Source: Bacteroidota bacterium (GTDB taxonomy: Bacteria > Bacteroidota > Bacteroidia > Chitinophagales > Saprospiraceae). From it: a stretch of DNA of 14,380 bases. Positions 14,120-14,380 of this stretch are shown here, one piece after another. Location: NCBI GenBank assembly GCA_008501835.1, contig QQUB01000395.1, forward strand, positions 1 through 14,380, given 5' to 3'. A program made the position numbers and the translations under genes. The notes below the pieces were generated by a model. The model made no database searches. It was not told where the DNA came from and saw only the letters and a program-made list of their open reading frames with translations. Every line of letters begins with the position of its first letter. Position 1 is the first letter of the stretch.

Positions 14120-14380
14120 ATGATTCTCATTGATGGACCTTATGTTTCTGATTTTCTCAAGAAAACTCTGCTCGAAAAACAAATAGAAGTAATTGAAACC
14201 CCGGAGGCTAAAGCACTTTTGGGGCAAGGTTATAATTTCATCTCCGAAAATGAAGCAATGGATCGGTTGCGGAAACATCCGCATTATCCTCTTTTTACTA
14301 ATTCTGAAAATTCCATAGCCTGGGTAGAAAGAAACCTTCCATTTTTGGATACTACGGAAAAAGTGAGGTTGTTCAAAGAT
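14120..14380 (+). CDS. Probable ATP-grasp domain protein, N-terminal 87 residues only
   Basis: An open frame from the ATG at 14120 runs to the window edge. It starts MILIDGPYVSDFLKKTLLE, followed by ISENEAMDRLRKHPHYPLFT, NSENSIAWVERNL and VRLFKD. This resembles the N-terminal pre-ATP-grasp region of a Bacteroidota ATP-grasp family protein, in which a short alpha/beta domain precedes the nucleotide-binding domain. The catalytic part is outside the window, so neither ligase chemistry nor substrate can be judged. The family call rests on remembered resemblance. The ATG at 14113 is out of frame and stops after six codons; 14120 fits the promoter just upstream. Confidence 0.6.
   Translation, partial: MILIDGPYVSDFLKKTLLEKQIEVIETPEAKALLGQGYNFISENEAMDRLRKHPHYPLFTNSENSIAWVERNLPFLDTTEKVRLFKD

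Overview
The window looks like a chromosomal segment of a Bacteroidota bacterium, possibly near Saprospiria; the class is a guess. Three things point there. Many starts lack a Shine-Dalgarno sequence but have an upstream octamer of the Bacteroidota -7 type (TAnnTTTG). The cbb3 oxidase has its CcoN and CcoO subunits fused in one polypeptide and a CcoP with a single haem c site. The window also carries a DUF4838 lipoprotein and a short RsmI-like methylase.

Layout. Bases 1-823 (minus) hold scpA, a chromosome-segregation kleisin cut by the window edge. A divergent promoter region with five copies of a 7-bp repeat separates it from an RsmI-like SAM methyltransferase (944-1663). Next is a 747-residue DUF4838 lipoprotein with a C-terminal discoidin-like domain (1734-3977), then a repeat-rich gap of 324 bases. 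The core of the window is a complete cbb3-type cytochrome oxidase locus. It consists of the copper ATPase ccoI on the minus strand (4302-6746), divergent from ccoS (6928-7086, a 52-codon gene), ccoNO, ccoQ and ccoP. A strong intrinsic terminator follows ccoP, and then come ccoG, ccoH and a TauE/SafE-like membrane protein (12735-13430). The right end holds a GNAT acetyltransferase and the first 87 codons of a probable ATP-grasp protein.

How the genes work together. CcoNO, CcoQ and CcoP form the high-affinity terminal oxidase. CcoI, CcoS, CcoG and CcoH are the usual set for copper supply and assembly, and the TauE/SafE-like protein may belong with them.

The most interesting signal is regulatory. 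The 181-bp ccoI/ccoS gap contains two CRP/FNR-type sites (TGA-N6-TCA), in inverted orientation with centres 22 bp apart. They lie almost exactly midway between two divergent -7 elements. A third site of the same type stands before ccoG at the same distance from a -7-like element. That would place ccoI, ccoS-NO-Q-P and ccoG-H under one oxygen- or redox-responsive regulator. I found no clearly novel protein system; the oxidase gene content is known for this phylum.
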